A stretch of DNA of 64,000 bases from Limnohabitans sp. 2KL-1 (GCF_003063435.1 NZ_NESL01000002.1:248001-312000), one strand, 5' to 3'; positions 25,092 to 34,315 are shown, counted from the stretch's first letter. Program-made: numbers and translations. Notes: generated from the letters alone by a model not told the origin.

Positions 25092-25769
25092 ATGAACACC
25101 CTGCCCTGTGCCGCCACTCTGGCACCCACCGCCCTGATCGACAGCGATCACCCTGAAGTGATCGCCTTTGCCCACCAACACGCGCAAGGCCAAGACGACC
25201 GCGAACGGGCCGTGTCGCTTTATCTGGCGGTGCGTGACCAATTCCGATACGACCCCTACCGCATTGATCTTTCACCCGAAGGCATGCGCGCCAGCTCGGT
25301 GCTTGCCCAGGGCTCGGGCTGGTGCGTGCCCAAAGCGGCCTTGATGGCTGCAGCCTGCCGTGCGGTGGGTCTGCACGCCCGGCTGGGTTACGCCGATGTC
25401 CGCAACCACCTGAGCACCGAGCGCTTGCGCCAAACCATGCAAACCGATGTGTTCATCTGGCATGGTTACGCCGACATCTGGCTGGAGGGCCAATGGGTCA
25501 AGGCCACGCCCGCTTTCAACATCGAGCTGTGCGACAAGTTCGGCCTGCTGCCGCTGGAGTTTGACGGCAAAAACGATTCGATCTACCACCCCTTTGACAA
25601 GGCGGGCAACCGGCACATGGAGTACGTGAACCAACGCGGCACCTTTGACGACATGCCGCTGGCGCAAATCGTGGCCGACTTCAAGACCGTTTACCGCGGC
25701 TGGATGGCCGAAAAAGATCCCTTGAAAAACGCCAGTTTTGAACACGACGTGGCGCGGGAAACGCGTTAA
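25092..25769 (+). CDS. Transglutaminase-like cysteine protease/amidase
   Basis: A 225-residue protein with the bacterial transglutaminase-like fold: nucleophile Cys78 in GSGWCVPKA, His124 in FIWHGYADIWL, and an acidic partner expected near KATPAFN. Family members hydrolyse or form amide bonds, and substrates vary. I start at the ATG at 25092; a GTG at 25083 is in frame. It is divergent from the MBL gene with ~85 bases between them. Confidence 0.85.
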   Translation: MNTLPCAATLAPTALIDSDHPEVIAFAHQHAQGQDDRERAVSLYLAVRDQFRYDPYRIDLSPEGMRASSVLAQGSGWCVPKAALMAAACRAVGLHARLGYADVRNHLSTERLRQTMQTDVFIWHGYADIWLEGQWVKATPAFNIELCDKFGLLPLEFDGKNDSIYHPFDKAGNRHMEYVNQRGTFDDMPLAQIVADFKTVYRGWMAEKDPLKNASFEHDVARETR

Positions 25770-25881
25770 AGCAGCCCATGCGAGGGAGAACCTCTGCGCT
25801 CAAGCCCAAGACTTTGGGCGACGGACGTGACACCAGAACCCGCAAGACCTCAAATCGCCGTCGGTGGGCGCCATGCGTGGC

Positions 25882-27078
25882 TCACCGCACGCTGGCAGGC
25901 TGATCCGCCCAGGGCAAGGGCACGGCTTCAAAGGCCACACGACTGGGCACACCGCATGCGACCCACATGGCCGGGGGTTGGGTATGCATGAGGATGCCCG
26001 CCACACTTTCCACGCGGCTTTCGGGCGCAATGCTCGGGTCTGGGCTGCGGCAAATGGACAAAAAACCGTCGGATTCATCACGCAAAAAGCGCTCCAATTC
26101 AGCCTGGCCAATGGGCGTTTGCAGCGCGTGTTGACGAGCGGTGCTCAGGCGGCTGTGGCTGGACAAACCCGGCCCCATGGGTGCCTGCTCAGCCAGCAGC
26201 GATGGGCACAGGAAATGGTTGGTATGCAACACCACGCCGTTGGTGGGCGGCTGCTCGGCCCAGCCTGCGGGCGAGACTTCAAAACAGGCAACCTGCCCTT
26301 GTGCGTCGGCGCAGGGCACGTTGGAGGCTGCGCCAAAACCCAGTTCTTGCAAGGCCTGCAAGCGCTCGCGGGCGTGGGCCACACTGCGGCAGTCGAGCAG
26401 GTGCCGCAGCAACACATGCACTGGCACACCGAGACGGCTGCCATCGTGCAGGGAGCGCAAAATGTTCAGGCCCAGCGCAAAGCCCCATCGGTTGATGCCG
26501 ATCTTGGCCAGCATGCCGGCCTCGGTCAGCGTGGTGATGCGTTGGCCGCTGGGGCCTTGGGTGTGTAACACAACCAAGGCCTGACGCTGGCGGCCCATCC
26601 AGTCCCAGTTTTGCGCCAGCCAGGCTTGGCCAGTGCGGCTGGCGGCGGCGGTCACGCCCATGGCGGTGCATTCGCCGTCTTTCAAAGCACCGTCCCAGGC
26701 GGCTTGCTCCAGCCAGTCGGGCAGACCTGCGGCGCGGTTGGCGGCCAAAGCCGCGTGGGCCAGTTGGGGTTCATCCGAAAAAAACGTGGGCGGCAAAATC
26801 TCGGTGCGGCAGTTCAGCGCCATCAGGCTGCCCAGGCTCTGACCGCTGCCCTCGGCCATGCCGCGCAGCTCGGCCATCAAGTCGGCGTCCACTTGCGCAA
26901 TCACGCTTTCAAAGCGCATGGCCCGCTCACACGCACAGGCCCAATCGATGCCGCAAGCGGCAAACAGCCGGGCATAAGTCACCACGCTGTGATGGATGCG
27001 ATCCTGGGCCTCGCGGCCATAGATCTGACCGCGCTCGCGGGCAGAGGCCGCACCCAAAGTGTCGATGCAAGGGAACAT
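25882..27078 (-). CDS. C45-family autoproteolytic acyltransferase/hydrolase
   Basis: A 398-residue Ntn-hydrolase like acyl-CoA:6-aminopenicillanate acyltransferase (peptidase family C45). The predicted self-cleavage site and nucleophile is Cys137 in DGECTAMG. Downstream WLAQNWDWM, TEAGMLAKIGIN and HTNHFLCP match the family. Bacterial homologues hydrolyse amide or peptide bonds of unknown small molecules. It starts at 27078 behind GGAGA. It is divergent from the M81 gene. Confidence 0.85.
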   Translation of the reverse strand: MFPCIDTLGAASARERGQIYGREAQDRIHHSVVTYARLFAACGIDWACACERAMRFESVIAQVDADLMAELRGMAEGSGQSLGSLMALNCRTEILPPTFFSDEPQLAHAALAANRAAGLPDWLEQAAWDGALKDGECTAMGVTAAASRTGQAWLAQNWDWMGRQRQALVVLHTQGPSGQRITTLTEAGMLAKIGINRWGFALGLNILRSLHDGSRLGVPVHVLLRHLLDCRSVAHARERLQALQELGFGAASNVPCADAQGQVACFEVSPAGWAEQPPTNGVVLHTNHFLCPSLLAEQAPMGPGLSSHSRLSTARQHALQTPIGQAELERFLRDESDGFLSICRSPDPSIAPESRVESVAGILMHTQPPAMWVACGVPSRVAFEAVPLPWADQPASVR

Positions 27079-27354
27079 GCGCGGGTCTCCTGACAAAAAA
27101 TGGGGGTTCGGGTACAAGGCATGCAAGGCCCACATGGCCCACATGGCCACCATGCGGTCGGACCCTGATGCCCGGCTGGACGATCCCCAACCCGCTTCGG
27201 CTGACCCGTCCAGACTTAACGACCCAGTCTGATGCCATCGGCCCTGCCCTGTCAATTAGAAGCCGGACAAACTGGCGTCGTCGCTGGCACCTCGGTGACT
27301 GTGGGCTGCAGGCTGAGGGGACCATCATGCAAGCCTGTTGAACGGGAGAAACCC

Positions 27355-28854
27355 ATGCGCTTGCTGATCGCGATGATGATGCACGAGACCAACACCTTCT
27401 CACCGGTGCCCACCGATTTGCAGCGGTTTGCACTTGGCCCGGGTGAGACGCCCCCGATGGGGCCAGCCGCTATCGCGGCGTTTCGCGGCACGGGCACGGC
27501 CACTGGGGCGTTCATCGATCTGGCCGAGCAGGCCGGGGCCGAGTTCGAGCTGGCCCTGGCCGCGCATGCCGCGCCCAGCGGATTGGTGCACGACGCGGCT
27601 TACGAGGCCATGAGCCAGACGATTGTGCAGGCCGTTGCACGGGGTGGTTTTGACGGCATCTTGCTGGACCTGCACGGCGCCATGGTGAGCGAAAGCCACG
27701 AGGACGGCGAAGGCGAGTTGCTGCGCCGCATCCGTGCCATCGATCCACGCACGCCGATTGGCGTGGCCTACGACATGCACGCCAATGTGTACGCCGACAT
27801 GGTCGAGCTGGCGCAAACCGTAGCGGGCTACCAGACCTACCCGCATGTGGACATGTACGACACGGGGGTGCGGGCGGGCTCGGCCTTGTTGAAACTGATC
27901 CAGGGCCAGGCACAGCCCAGCACGGCCTGGGGCCGCTTGCCCATGATCCCGCACATCATGCGGCAAAGTTCGCTGGACGAGCCCAACCGCTCGCTCCAGG
28001 CGCGCGCAAGGCAGATGGAAAAAGACGGCGCCTTGTGCGCCAGCGTGTTCACCGGATTTCCGCATGCCGACATCGAAAACGCGGGCCTGTCGGTGGTGGT
28101 CGTGACCGACAACGACCCGGCGCTGGCCCGTCGTCTGCGCGACGAGCTGATGCAAATGGCCTGGGACAGCCGAGCGCAATGGGTTTATGAGCTGGAGCCG
28201 CTGGCCGCGTCGGTGGCCCGAGCCCAAACGTTCACCGACTTTCCGGTCATGCTGCTGGACCATTACGACAACGCGGCCTCGGGCGGCACCATGGACACCA
28301 CCGCTGTGCTGGCCGAAGTGCTGCGCCAGGGCTTGCGCAACGTGGCGGTGTTTGCGATTTTTGACCCCCAGGCGGTGCAAGAGGCCATGGCGGCAGGCAT
28401 CGGATCACCCGTGCGCTTGCAAGTCGGCGGCAAGATGGCCATGCCGCTCATGCCGCACCGCAGCGAGCCGATTGAGCTCAACGGCGTGGTGAAGCTGATC
28501 TCCAACGGCAAATACCGCAACAAAGGCCCGATGAGCCAGGGCGCACGGCAAAACATGGGCCATGCGGTGGTGATCGACACGGGCGATGTGGCAGTGGCGC
28601 TGATCTCGCGCCATGTCGAGCCTTTTGATGTGAATGCCCTGCTGTGCCTGGGCATCGACCCGGCACAAAAGGATTTTGTCGTGCTCAAAAGCCGGGTGCA
28701 CTGGCGCGCCGGTTTGGGGCATCTGGCCCGCGCCACCGTGGAATGCGCGGGCGCAGGGGCCTGCACATCGGACTACAGCGAGCTGCAGTTCAAACGCTTG
28801 CGCCGCCCGATTTACCCGCTGGACGCAGGCATGCGCTGGTCCAGTCCGTCCTGA
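27355..28854 (+). CDS. M81-family metallopeptidase (MlrC-like)
   Basis: A 499-residue protein. MRLLIAMMMHETNTFSP and DLHGAMVSE, then YDMHANV, form the conserved zinc-binding N-terminal domain of M81/MlrC proteins. The C-terminal domain includes PVRLQVGGKM and IPxxxxxLDAG-like YPLDAGMRW. MlrC cleaves a linearised cyanobacterial peptide (microcystin). Most homologues act on unknown amides, so microcystin degradation is not implied here: mlrA/mlrB are absent. Start at the ATG at 27355 behind GGGAGA. It is divergent from the C45 hydrolase gene. Confidence 0.9.
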   Translation: MRLLIAMMMHETNTFSPVPTDLQRFALGPGETPPMGPAAIAAFRGTGTATGAFIDLAEQAGAEFELALAAHAAPSGLVHDAAYEAMSQTIVQAVARGGFDGILLDLHGAMVSESHEDGEGELLRRIRAIDPRTPIGVAYDMHANVYADMVELAQTVAGYQTYPHVDMYDTGVRAGSALLKLIQGQAQPSTAWGRLPMIPHIMRQSSLDEPNRSLQARARQMEKDGALCASVFTGFPHADIENAGLSVVVVTDNDPALARRLRDELMQMAWDSRAQWVYELEPLAASVARAQTFTDFPVMLLDHYDNAASGGTMDTTAVLAEVLRQGLRNVAVFAIFDPQAVQEAMAAGIGSPVRLQVGGKMAMPLMPHRSEPIELNGVVKLISNGKYRNKGPMSQGARQNMGHAVVIDTGDVAVALISRHVEPFDVNALLCLGIDPAQKDFVVLKSRVHWRAGLGHLARATVECAGAGACTSDYSELQFKRLRRPIYPLDAGMRWSSPS

Positions 28855-28908
28855 AATGCCCCGCAGCCAACCCTGGGCTCGGCCTGTGTCCAAGCAAGGC
28901 TGCGGGCC

Positions 28909-29886
28909 TTAATTGGCTTTGGCCCCCGAGGTCCGGATCACTTCGCTCAAACGGGCCTCGTCCCGGCGCATCCGCGCCTCGAACTGAGCGGGGGTGCCAC
29001 CGAGTGGGTCTCCGCCCGCACCGCGAATCACCTCCAGAAAACCCGGATCGCGCATCAGTTTGTTGATTTCGGCATTCAGGCGAATCACCACCTCCTGAGG
29101 CGTTTTGGCAGGTGCCAGAATGCCAAACCAGCCCACCAACTCGTAGTCACTCAGGCCCAGCGCCTCATTGACCGTGGGCACATCGGGCAGCAAGGCAGAA
29201 CGTCGGGAACCGGTCACGGCCAGCGCTTTCAAACGACCCGCTTTCACGAACTGCAGCGCCACCGGCAAATTCACAAAGCCCACCTGCAAAATACCGCCCA
29301 GGTGGTCATTGGTGGCTTGGGCATTGCCCTGGTAAGGCACATGGGTGAACTTGGCACCGGTCTTGACGCTCAGCAACTCAGCCGCCAAGTGCCCGGAGCT
29401 GCCCGCACCGGGCGTGCCATGGTTGAACTTGTTGGGGTCGCTGCGTGCCTGTTGCACCAGCTCACTCAGAGACTGGATGCCCAGGCCGGGATGCACGGTC
29501 ACGACGTTGGTGACTTCGGCCACCTCGATGACGGGCGTCAGGTCACGCATGGTGTTGTAGGGCAAGTTGGCATAAAGCGCCTGGTTGGTCACCAGTGGCA
29601 AGCCGTTGATGAGCAGCGTGTGGCCATCGGGGGCGGCTTTGGCCACGAAATCGTTGCCAATGTTGGTGCCTGCCCCAGGCTTTTGCTCCACCATGACCGA
29701 CTGGCCCAACACGGGGCTCAGCCGCTGGGCCATGGCACGGGCAAACACATCGGCACTGCCCACCAAGGCGGGCACAACGATGCGCACCGTTTTGGTGGGG
29801 TAAGTCTGGCCCTGGGCCAGGGCGGGCAAGCCCGCACAAGCCAAACCCAGGCTTGCAGTGGAAAGGAGCAATTCACGGCGGCGCAT
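28909..29886 (-). CDS. Bug-family tricarboxylate-type substrate-binding protein
   Basis: A 325-residue periplasmic receptor of the Bug/TctC family, very abundant in Burkholderiales. A signal peptide (RRRELLLSTASLGLACAGLPALAQ) is followed by YPTKTVRIVVPALVGSADVFAR, then MVEQKPGAGTNIG and the family's FNHGTPGAGSSGHLAAELL pattern. It should capture a carboxylated or amide compound. No TctA/TctB membrane genes are nearby, which is usual for Bug receptors. It lies 61 bases after the isomerase start-side gene group on the same strand and so probably belongs to the catabolic operon upstream. Confidence 0.9.
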   Translation of the reverse strand: MRRRELLLSTASLGLACAGLPALAQGQTYPTKTVRIVVPALVGSADVFARAMAQRLSPVLGQSVMVEQKPGAGTNIGNDFVAKAAPDGHTLLINGLPLVTNQALYANLPYNTMRDLTPVIEVAEVTNVVTVHPGLGIQSLSELVQQARSDPNKFNHGTPGAGSSGHLAAELLSVKTGAKFTHVPYQGNAQATNDHLGGILQVGFVNLPVALQFVKAGRLKALAVTGSRRSALLPDVPTVNEALGLSDYELVGWFGILAPAKTPQEVVIRLNAEINKLMRDPGFLEVIRGAGGDPLGGTPAQFEARMRRDEARLSEVIRTSGAKAN

Positions 29887-29947
29887 AGACCCATCCTTTT
29901 TCGGATTCAACGAACAAAATGTTGGACAACAACGGCGATCACGCGCC

Positions 29948-30688
29948 TCAATGGCATTCCATCAAGGAGCCAAAGCCGGCTTTCTTGTCCTGCAGCCCTT
30001 GGGCCCGCAAGGCATGCCAATAGGTGGCGGTGTTGATCGCAATGACCGGCTTGCCCAGAAAAAGTTCAGCGGCTGCAGCCAAGCGAATCATGGACAAATT
30101 GGTACCCACTTGAACGATGGCGTCCACGTCATCGCCGTCCAGCTGCAAGATCGCCTGGCGGCACATCTCATCGGTGGAATGGGCGATCTGAACCGGACTG
30201 GGGCGACGCAGACACACGTCTCGCACCACGGTAAAACCGCAGTCTTCGTAAAACCGACGCACCTGGGCATTGGCCACTTCGAAGTACGGCGACATGAAGG
30301 CGATGCGCTTGACCTTGTAAACGTTCAGAGCCGCCTCGGTGGCAAAGGAACCACAGGACACGCCGACCTGCGCCCTGTCTTGCATCATTTTCAGGTAATC
30401 GTTGGCGCCCTGGCGACCATTCCAGAAAGTCGCCGCAGACATGCCCATCACCAGGTAATCCATCTCGCAACTGCGCAACACATCCACCGCGTCCATGGTC
30501 GCTTGGTTGATGTTGTTCACCAGTTGGACAAAGCTGGCATCGTCCGTCACCGGATTGTTCGGGATCGCGATGCGGCTGTAATGATTGGTCACGCCCACTG
30601 GCCGCAGGTCATCGAAATCAGGTTGAACGATGGTGTTGGTCGAGGGCCCCAAGGTGCCCAGTTTTTTTCGGTATCCGAGGTGGTCCAT
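29948..30688 (-). CDS. Maleate isomerase / Asp-Glu racemase-superfamily enzyme
   Basis: A 246-residue protein with the layout of maleate cis-trans isomerase and arylmalonate decarboxylase. It has KLGTLGPSTNTIVQPDF at the N-terminus, MGMSAATFWNG, the catalytic Cys in VSCGSFATEAAL (first half) and an AIVQVGTNLSM segment in the second half where a second Cys is usual. The replacement of that second Cys by Gly/Thr in VGTN should be checked. Maleate isomerase converts maleate to fumarate at the end of aerobic nicotinate breakdown. The adjacent amidase-like gene (3 bases upstream) makes this role attractive. Confidence 0.75.
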   Translation of the reverse strand: MDHLGYRKKLGTLGPSTNTIVQPDFDDLRPVGVTNHYSRIAIPNNPVTDDASFVQLVNNINQATMDAVDVLRSCEMDYLVMGMSAATFWNGRQGANDYLKMMQDRAQVGVSCGSFATEAALNVYKVKRIAFMSPYFEVANAQVRRFYEDCGFTVVRDVCLRRPSPVQIAHSTDEMCRQAILQLDGDDVDAIVQVGTNLSMIRLAAAAELFLGKPVIAINTATYWHALRAQGLQDKKAGFGSLMECH

Positions 30689-30691
30689 GAA

Positions 30692-31324
30692 TCAGGTGCA
30701 GGCCGTGATGGCCTGGTGTTGTGTGATGAACTCATCGCGCGTCATCACGTCGGCATATTTTTGTTGCATGTCAAACAGGTTGGCCACATGGGGCTCCAGC
30801 GCGCGGTCGCCCACGCAATCGGAGACCACCAAGGTGCGCAGGTTGTGCTGCATCGCGTCCACCACGCTGGCACGCACGCAACCGCTGGTGGTGCAACCCG
30901 TGATGACGGCGGTGTCCACGGAGCGCTGCAAGAGCCAGCCCGCCAATCCGGTTTCAAAAAAAGCCGAGGCCGACTGCTTGCGAATCACCCACTCACCAGG
31001 CTCCGGCGTGAGCGGAGTCACAATTTGCGAGGCGTGCGCCTGCTCGGTGAGTTTTTGCAAAGGCGGCACACGCAGCGCAAAGATGTTGACATCCGCGCCA
31101 TCGCTCGCGAACACCACTCGGGTATGCACCACTGGCAAACCCTGCGCCCGGAAATACGCCAGCAAGGGCACAGTCCGGTCTGCGGCCGCCGCGATGTGCG
31201 GCCCGCCCAATTGGTCGGCATCGACAAAGCCGTTGACAAAATCCACCAGCACCAACGCGCACTTGTGCCCGATACCGCTGGTCCCGCCCAGGCCTTGGTG
31301 ACGGTAAATGGCGTGTTTGTCCAT
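30692..31324 (-). CDS. Isochorismatase-like amidohydrolase (N-carbamoylsarcosine/maleamate amidase type)
   Basis: A 210-residue cysteine hydrolase of the isochorismatase superfamily. The catalytic triad positions are visible: Asp in LVLVDFVNGF, Lys in VIRKQSASAF, and Cys in VITGCTTSGCVRASVVDA. This branch includes N-carbamoylsarcosine amidase and maleamate amidohydrolase NicF. Deamidation of maleamate would feed the adjacent maleate isomerase-like enzyme. It sits 7 bases after the lyase gene and 3 bases before the isomerase gene, in one operon. The start is the ATG at 31324. Confidence 0.85.
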   Translation of the reverse strand: MDKHAIYRHQGLGGTSGIGHKCALVLVDFVNGFVDADQLGGPHIAAAADRTVPLLAYFRAQGLPVVHTRVVFASDGADVNIFALRVPPLQKLTEQAHASQIVTPLTPEPGEWVIRKQSASAFFETGLAGWLLQRSVDTAVITGCTTSGCVRASVVDAMQHNLRTLVVSDCVGDRALEPHVANLFDMQQKYADVMTRDEFITQHQAITACT

Positions 31325-31331
31325 GGTCACT

Positions 31332-32243
31332 TCAGGCGTCCTCTTCACGCTGGGCATGGCTTTGGTCGAAAGCCTGCACCCAGTCAAAACCCATGAGGCT
31401 GGAGAATTGGCCAAAGCCATGCAGTGGGGTTGAACCGTCTTTGGAAGACCCCGTCTGCTTGATGCCCTGGTAAACCGATTCAAAGGCTGCGCCAGCGGCC
31501 AAAAAGGCGGTTGCCGGAAAAATGACCAGCCCATAACCCAACTGCTGCAATGCCTCGTAGCTCAAGACGGGCGTGCGACCGCCCTCGACCATGTTGGCCA
31601 CCAGAGGCAAGTCGAAGTGGCGACAGATGGTCTCCATCTCTTGCACCGACTCCGGACTCTCCACAAACAGCAGGTCAGCGCCCGCGCGCGCGTACATTTC
31701 TGCGCGCCGCAAAGCCTCGTCCAGCCCCAGTGTGGTGCGGGCATCGGTGCGGGCAATGATGAGAAAGTCGGGATCGCTGCGGGCCTCCACTGCGACGCGG
31801 ATCTTCTCGACCATTTGCTGCGCCGGCACCACCCTTCGCCCCAGCATGTGGCCGCATTTTTTGGGAAACTCCTGGTCCTCCAGTTGAATGGCACAGGCCC
31901 CGGCACGCTCATAACCGCGCACCGTGTGCATGACGTTCAGAAGCCCGCCGTAGCCGGTATCGCCATCGCAAATCATCGGCGTGGTGGTGATGGCGGTGAA
32001 CTGCTGCACGCGGTTGACCATGTCGGTATAACTGGCCAAACCCGCATCGGGCAAGCCCAAGTACGACGCCACGGTGCCGTAGCCCGTCATGTAGAGCGCA
32101 TCGAACCCCATGCGGTCGGCCATCTTGGCGGAAATCATCTCAAAGACGCCCGGTGCCACCACCAGATCGCCCTGCCGAAGACGCGCCGCCAGCTGGCTGC
32201 GCCGTGATGCGTTGCTGACTTGGGACAGACCGTTGTGCATCAT
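31332..32243 (-). CDS. Isocitrate lyase / PEP mutase-family lyase
   Basis: A 303-residue alpha/beta-barrel protein. Family signatures are PGVFEMISAKMADRMGFDA, DGDTGYGG (metal-binding Asp), ERAGACAIQLEDQEFPKKCGH with the KKCGH active-site loop of lyases, and IARTDAR. This branch includes 2-methylisocitrate, dimethylmalate and oxaloacetate-type lyases, which break C-C bonds of 2-hydroxy or 2-oxo diacids. The KKCGH loop favours lyase over mutase. Its start overlaps the monooxygenase stop by 4 bases. The substrate is unknown. Confidence 0.85.
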   Translation of the reverse strand: MMHNGLSQVSNASRRSQLAARLRQGDLVVAPGVFEMISAKMADRMGFDALYMTGYGTVASYLGLPDAGLASYTDMVNRVQQFTAITTTPMICDGDTGYGGLLNVMHTVRGYERAGACAIQLEDQEFPKKCGHMLGRRVVPAQQMVEKIRVAVEARSDPDFLIIARTDARTTLGLDEALRRAEMYARAGADLLFVESPESVQEMETICRHFDLPLVANMVEGGRTPVLSYEALQQLGYGLVIFPATAFLAAGAAFESVYQGIKQTGSSKDGSTPLHGFGQFSSLMGFDWVQAFDQSHAQREEDA

Positions 32244-33433
32244 GCGATGGCCTTTGCGCGCTCAAGCGCTTCGATCATGGAAGATTTTTTCAAATAGTCC
32301 CGGGCCTTCTCGGGGTTCCCGCAAATGGCCCGCAACTCGTCCTGCACGCGCTGGCGCACCACGGGATCACGCTCTTCAATCTCCCGCTTGTTGCGCGCCG
32401 TGTTGGCATTGATGTAATCAATGGCGATGGTGCGGCGCTGGCGCTCATAGCGCGCCATGACATCCATGGCGGCCCCTTGCTGGATCACCTGCAGCAATTT
32501 TTGGGTCAGGTTCATCGCGTCGTGCACACCGCCGTTCATGCCCATGCCCCCCAATGGATTGTTGATGTGCGCAGCATCGCCCGCCAGAAAGATGCGGCCC
32601 TGCAAAAACGTCTTGGCAACACGTTGGTGAACTTTGTAAAGTGTTCGGTGCACCGTGTTGTAAGGCAATGGCTGGGGCAGCAGCCTTTGCAAACGGGCCT
32701 GCACCGCCTCGTCGGTCATGACCTCCTCGTCGGTTTCTTGCGCCGTGGTGGGAAACAGCACCCGCCAAAGTGTGGGCACACGCAACAAAACACACCACTC
32801 CTGCGGATCGGAGCAATAGTTGACGTAGGACAGACGCGGCAGATGCTGGGCGTAATCGAAATCCGTGGAGATGACCAAAAACCGCTCCGGATACGTCAAA
32901 CCTTCGAAATCAATGGCCAAGGCCCGGCGCGTGGCACTCCAGGCACCGTCTGCACCGATCATGTAGTCGGCCTCGATGGGATGACTTTGCCCTTCGGTAC
33001 TGACTGTGGCCGTGACCTTGTCGGCGGTTTGCGTGACCGACTCCAGGCGGGTCGAAAAAAGCAGCTTGACATGGGGCAACAGGTCAAGTTCCTGCTTGAT
33101 CAGGTCAGCCAGTTTCCACTGTTCACATTGCAAGCGAAAGGGGTGGTCGGTATGCCCCTTGAGCAGATCCAGATCAAACTCGGCGATCACACCGTCCTGG
33201 CGATCGCGCTGCTGGGTATAGCGGGCCACCAAACCTTGAGGCACCAACTTGGCGGTCAGGCCATAGGGTGCCAGCATGTCCAGCGTGGGTGGATGAAAGG
33301 TGGACGCCCTCAGGTCGCGGTTGAGGTCCGCAGAGGCCTCCAGCACCGTCACGGCCACGCCCGCCCGGCCCAGCACCAAAGCACTGACCAAGCCTACAGG
33401 CCCGCCGCCAGCAATCAAAACATGCGAATTCAT
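32240..33433 (-). CDS. FAD-dependent aromatic monooxygenase (PHBH/phenol hydroxylase type)
   Basis: A 397-residue flavoprotein monooxygenase. It has the GGGPVGLV dinucleotide motif at the N-terminus, a DG motif in MIGADGAWSATRRAL, and the second FAD motif in GRIFLAGDAAHINNP. Enzymes of this class hydroxylate aromatic or N-heteroaromatic acids with NAD(P)H and O2 (examples: 4-hydroxybenzoate, 6-hydroxynicotinate). It is the first gene of the catabolic operon and faces a GntR regulator. The ATG at 33433 has a GGGGAG ribosome site, whereas an upstream ATG at 33451 does not. Confidence 0.87.
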   Translation of the reverse strand: MNSHVLIAGGGPVGLVSALVLGRAGVAVTVLEASADLNRDLRASTFHPPTLDMLAPYGLTAKLVPQGLVARYTQQRDRQDGVIAEFDLDLLKGHTDHPFRLQCEQWKLADLIKQELDLLPHVKLLFSTRLESVTQTADKVTATVSTEGQSHPIEADYMIGADGAWSATRRALAIDFEGLTYPERFLVISTDFDYAQHLPRLSYVNYCSDPQEWCVLLRVPTLWRVLFPTTAQETDEEVMTDEAVQARLQRLLPQPLPYNTVHRTLYKVHQRVAKTFLQGRIFLAGDAAHINNPLGGMGMNGGVHDAMNLTQKLLQVIQQGAAMDVMARYERQRRTIAIDYINANTARNKREIEERDPVVRQRVQDELRAICGNPEKARDYLKKSSMIEALERAKAIA

Positions 33434-33464
33434 CCGGCTCCCCGATGACAAGGTGATGGTTCAA

Positions 33465-33472
33465 TGTACACA
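33465..33472. promoter_or_regulatory. Candidate GntR operator, monooxygenase side
   Basis: TGTACACA within TCAATGTACACAAA, 32 bases upstream of the monooxygenase start. The same octamer in reverse orientation lies at 33603-33610 before the GntR gene. A paired site in a divergent promoter region fits a FadR/VanR-type regulator, but binding is inferred. Confidence 0.4.
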
Positions 33473-33602
33473 AAGCAGAAAGGAAAATGGATGAAAATTT
33501 TAAAAAATCAGGGAAACCACTTATAAAATGACCTTGAAACACCCAAATTACGACCCAAACATCACGCCGACATCCCATCAAAACACCATTGACCCACATC
33601 AA

Positions 33603-33610
33603 TGTGTACA
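33603..33610. promoter_or_regulatory. Candidate GntR operator, regulator side
   Basis: TGTGTACA within TCAATGTGTACAAAA, the reverse complement of the octamer at 33465. It lies 31 bases upstream of the GntR start, a position suited to autoregulation. Confidence 0.4.
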
Positions 33611-33640
33611 AAATAGCCGAACACCCTCCACTCACAAGCC

Positions 33641-34315
33641 ATGACCCGCGCCAGCACCCTTGCCTACAACACCATCCGTGAATGGATCATCAGCGGCAGT
33701 TTCCAGCCGGGCGAGCGCTTGCTCGAAGAAGAGTTGGCACACCGCACGGGCGTTTCACGGACCTCCATTCGCGACTCGCTCAGACGCCTCCATGCCGAGG
33801 GACTGGTTTGCACGCAGGCCAATCGGGGGACCTTTGTGACGCAATTCAGCAGCACCGAGATCGACGAAATCTTTCAGCTTCGGGCCGTGCTGGAGGGACA
33901 TGCAACCGCCTTGGCGGCGATCAATGGGCAAGAGCACCATTGGCAAGCGCTGGCCGACGTCGCCACGGCGATCGACCAACAACTGGCGCAACCTGAAGCA
34001 TCGGATGCGCAGCGGTACGCCCGCTTCCAAGCCAGCAACACCCGCTTCCACGACATCATCTTGCAAGCCAGCGGCTCGCAAAGGCTGCAGGGCCTGGCGC
34101 GTTCCCTGATCGAGCTGCCATTGGTGACCATGAAGCAGCACGCCTGGCCCGGCGAAGTGCGCATACGCCGCTCCAATCAGCAACACTGGGAAATCATCGA
34201 GTCCTTGCGCGCCCGCGACCCTTTGCTCGGTCGGCTTCGGGTGCAGACCCACATCATCACCGCCCGCCCCTTGGCCATGCTGAGCCAAGCCCTGATGCCC
34301 ATCGACCTGCTCTGA
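33641..34315 (+). CDS. GntR-family (FadR subfamily, FCD domain) regulator
   Basis: A 224-residue regulator. The winged helix-turn-helix (residues ~5-70) contains IREWIISGSFQPGERLLEEELAHRTGVSR with RTSIRDSLRRLHAEGLV. The FCD effector domain that follows has the RAVLEGHATALAA start and the metal-binding His region FHDIILQASGS. FCD regulators usually sense carboxylic acids. It is divergent from the five-gene catabolic operon and heads a plus-strand pair with the flavoprotein gene downstream. Confidence 0.9.
   Translation: MTRASTLAYNTIREWIISGSFQPGERLLEEELAHRTGVSRTSIRDSLRRLHAEGLVCTQANRGTFVTQFSSTEIDEIFQLRAVLEGHATALAAINGQEHHWQALADVATAIDQQLAQPEASDAQRYARFQASNTRFHDIILQASGSQRLQGLARSLIELPLVTMKQHAWPGEVRIRRSNQQHWEIIESLRARDPLLGRLRVQTHIITARPLAMLSQALMPIDLL

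Noticed and set aside
27355..28854. Microcystin degradation suggested by the MlrC-like protein
   Set aside because: M81 proteins are widespread in Burkholderiales without mlrA, and none of the other microcystin genes is in the window.
29858..31396. A 512-codon plus-strand frame opposite the isomerase and amidase genes
   Set aside because: It spans two well-supported minus-strand genes and has shadow-frame composition.
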